Source: an uncultured Lachnospiraceae bacterium
Lineage (GTDB): Bacteria; Bacillota; Clostridia; Lachnospirales; Lachnospiraceae
Assembly (NCBI GenBank): GCA_910587295.1
Contig: CAJULP010000036.1
Location: 1 to 14,033 of the forward strand
Direction: 5' to 3'
Length of the DNA: 14,033 bases
Part shown: one piece after another, positions 13,819-14,033 of the stretch
Numbering within the stretch: the stretch's first letter is position 1
Layout: the number at the start of each line of letters is the position of its first letter
Notes under the pieces: model-generated
Databases searched by the model: none
What the model was told of the DNA's origin: nothing
What the model saw: only the letters and a program-made list of their open reading frames with translations
Position numbers and translations under genes: made by a program

Positions 13819-14033
13819 GCATTGGTATGAGTGGTGTAACAGGTTATTTTCCAACAGGTTATACGAATAAACCCCAGAAAACCGAAACAGGAAAGAATTT
13901 TGCAGATATTGTCAATCAGAAAGCGGCAGAAGCGGATAAAGAAGTAAAGGGCAAAGAAACTTCCCGTGTTTTGGATTCAATTGCCGAACATGCTCCGGAG
14001 GAAGTAAGACAGGCATTTTTGGAAGCAGAGAAA
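13815..14033 (+). CDS. Protein E: uncharacterised soluble protein (3' end beyond window)
   Basis: The first 73 codons of a gene that continues past the window. TTG 13815 is chosen because AGAGGG lies 8 bases upstream and because it makes the N-terminus MSIGMSGVTGY match protein D (MSINGIGAGY); ATG 13827 would lose that match and has no ribosome site. A polar linker leads to GKNFADIVNQKAAEADKEVK and then a helix with SRVLDSIAEHAPEEVRQAFL (about 53-70), which I recall from a common hypothetical family in Lachnospiraceae. No signal peptide. It is separated from the lipoprotein gene by 142 bases and returns to a moderate GC content, so the AT-rich inserts appear to lie between members of one protein family. 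Confidence 0.7.
   Translation, partial: MSIGMSGVTGYFPTGYTNKPQKTETGKNFADIVNQKAAEADKEVKGKETSRVLDSIAEHAPEEVRQAFLEAEK

Overview
The window looks like a chromosomal or integrated accessory region of a gut-type Clostridia bacterium, most likely Lachnospiraceae. The reasons are strong AGGAGG-type ribosome sites, TTG as well as ATG starts, a Bce-type peptide-resistance module, a BlaI/M56 regulator pair and several Lachnospiraceae-style uncharacterised soluble proteins. This is an inference from gene content; no rRNA, tRNA or housekeeping gene is present to place it firmly. Every convincing gene lies on the + strand.

Layout. (1) 1-461 is a non-coding array of about a dozen degenerate 20-bp repeats in both orientations, followed by a rho-independent terminator (499-528) and a short decayed reading frame (599-772). 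(2) 819-5345 is a complete Bce-like module: OmpR-family response regulator, intramembrane-sensing histidine kinase, ABC ATPase and large FtsX-like permease. A perfect inverted repeat sits in the gap before the transporter genes. (3) 5361-6476 holds a two-helix membrane protein and a membrane-anchored YkuE-like metallophosphoesterase, probably read through from the transporter genes, then a hairpin terminator. (4) 6676-8377 is a BlaI-type repressor and an M56/BlaR1-type membrane metalloprotease, with a promoter overlapped by a perfect 9-bp inverted repeat. No beta-lactamase is nearby. (5) 8436-11696 contains four soluble proteins with no signal peptide (called A-D here), followed by three AT-rich inserts (a small membrane protein, a VanZ-family protein and a lipoprotein) and the start of a fifth family member (E), which runs off the window.

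How the genes may work together. The Bce module should sense and counter a cell-wall-active peptide. The BlaI/M56 pair should de-repress its own operon when the protease senses an envelope signal; its downstream targets here would be the A-D genes and perhaps the inserts. Three features suggest an accessory, fast-changing locus: similar N-termini in D and E, GC-rich to AT-rich changes inside the M56 gene and gene A, and related leader sequences in front of all three AT-rich inserts. An effector/immunity or envelope-defence system under BlaI/M56 control is my main hypothesis. It is not shown by the sequence alone.
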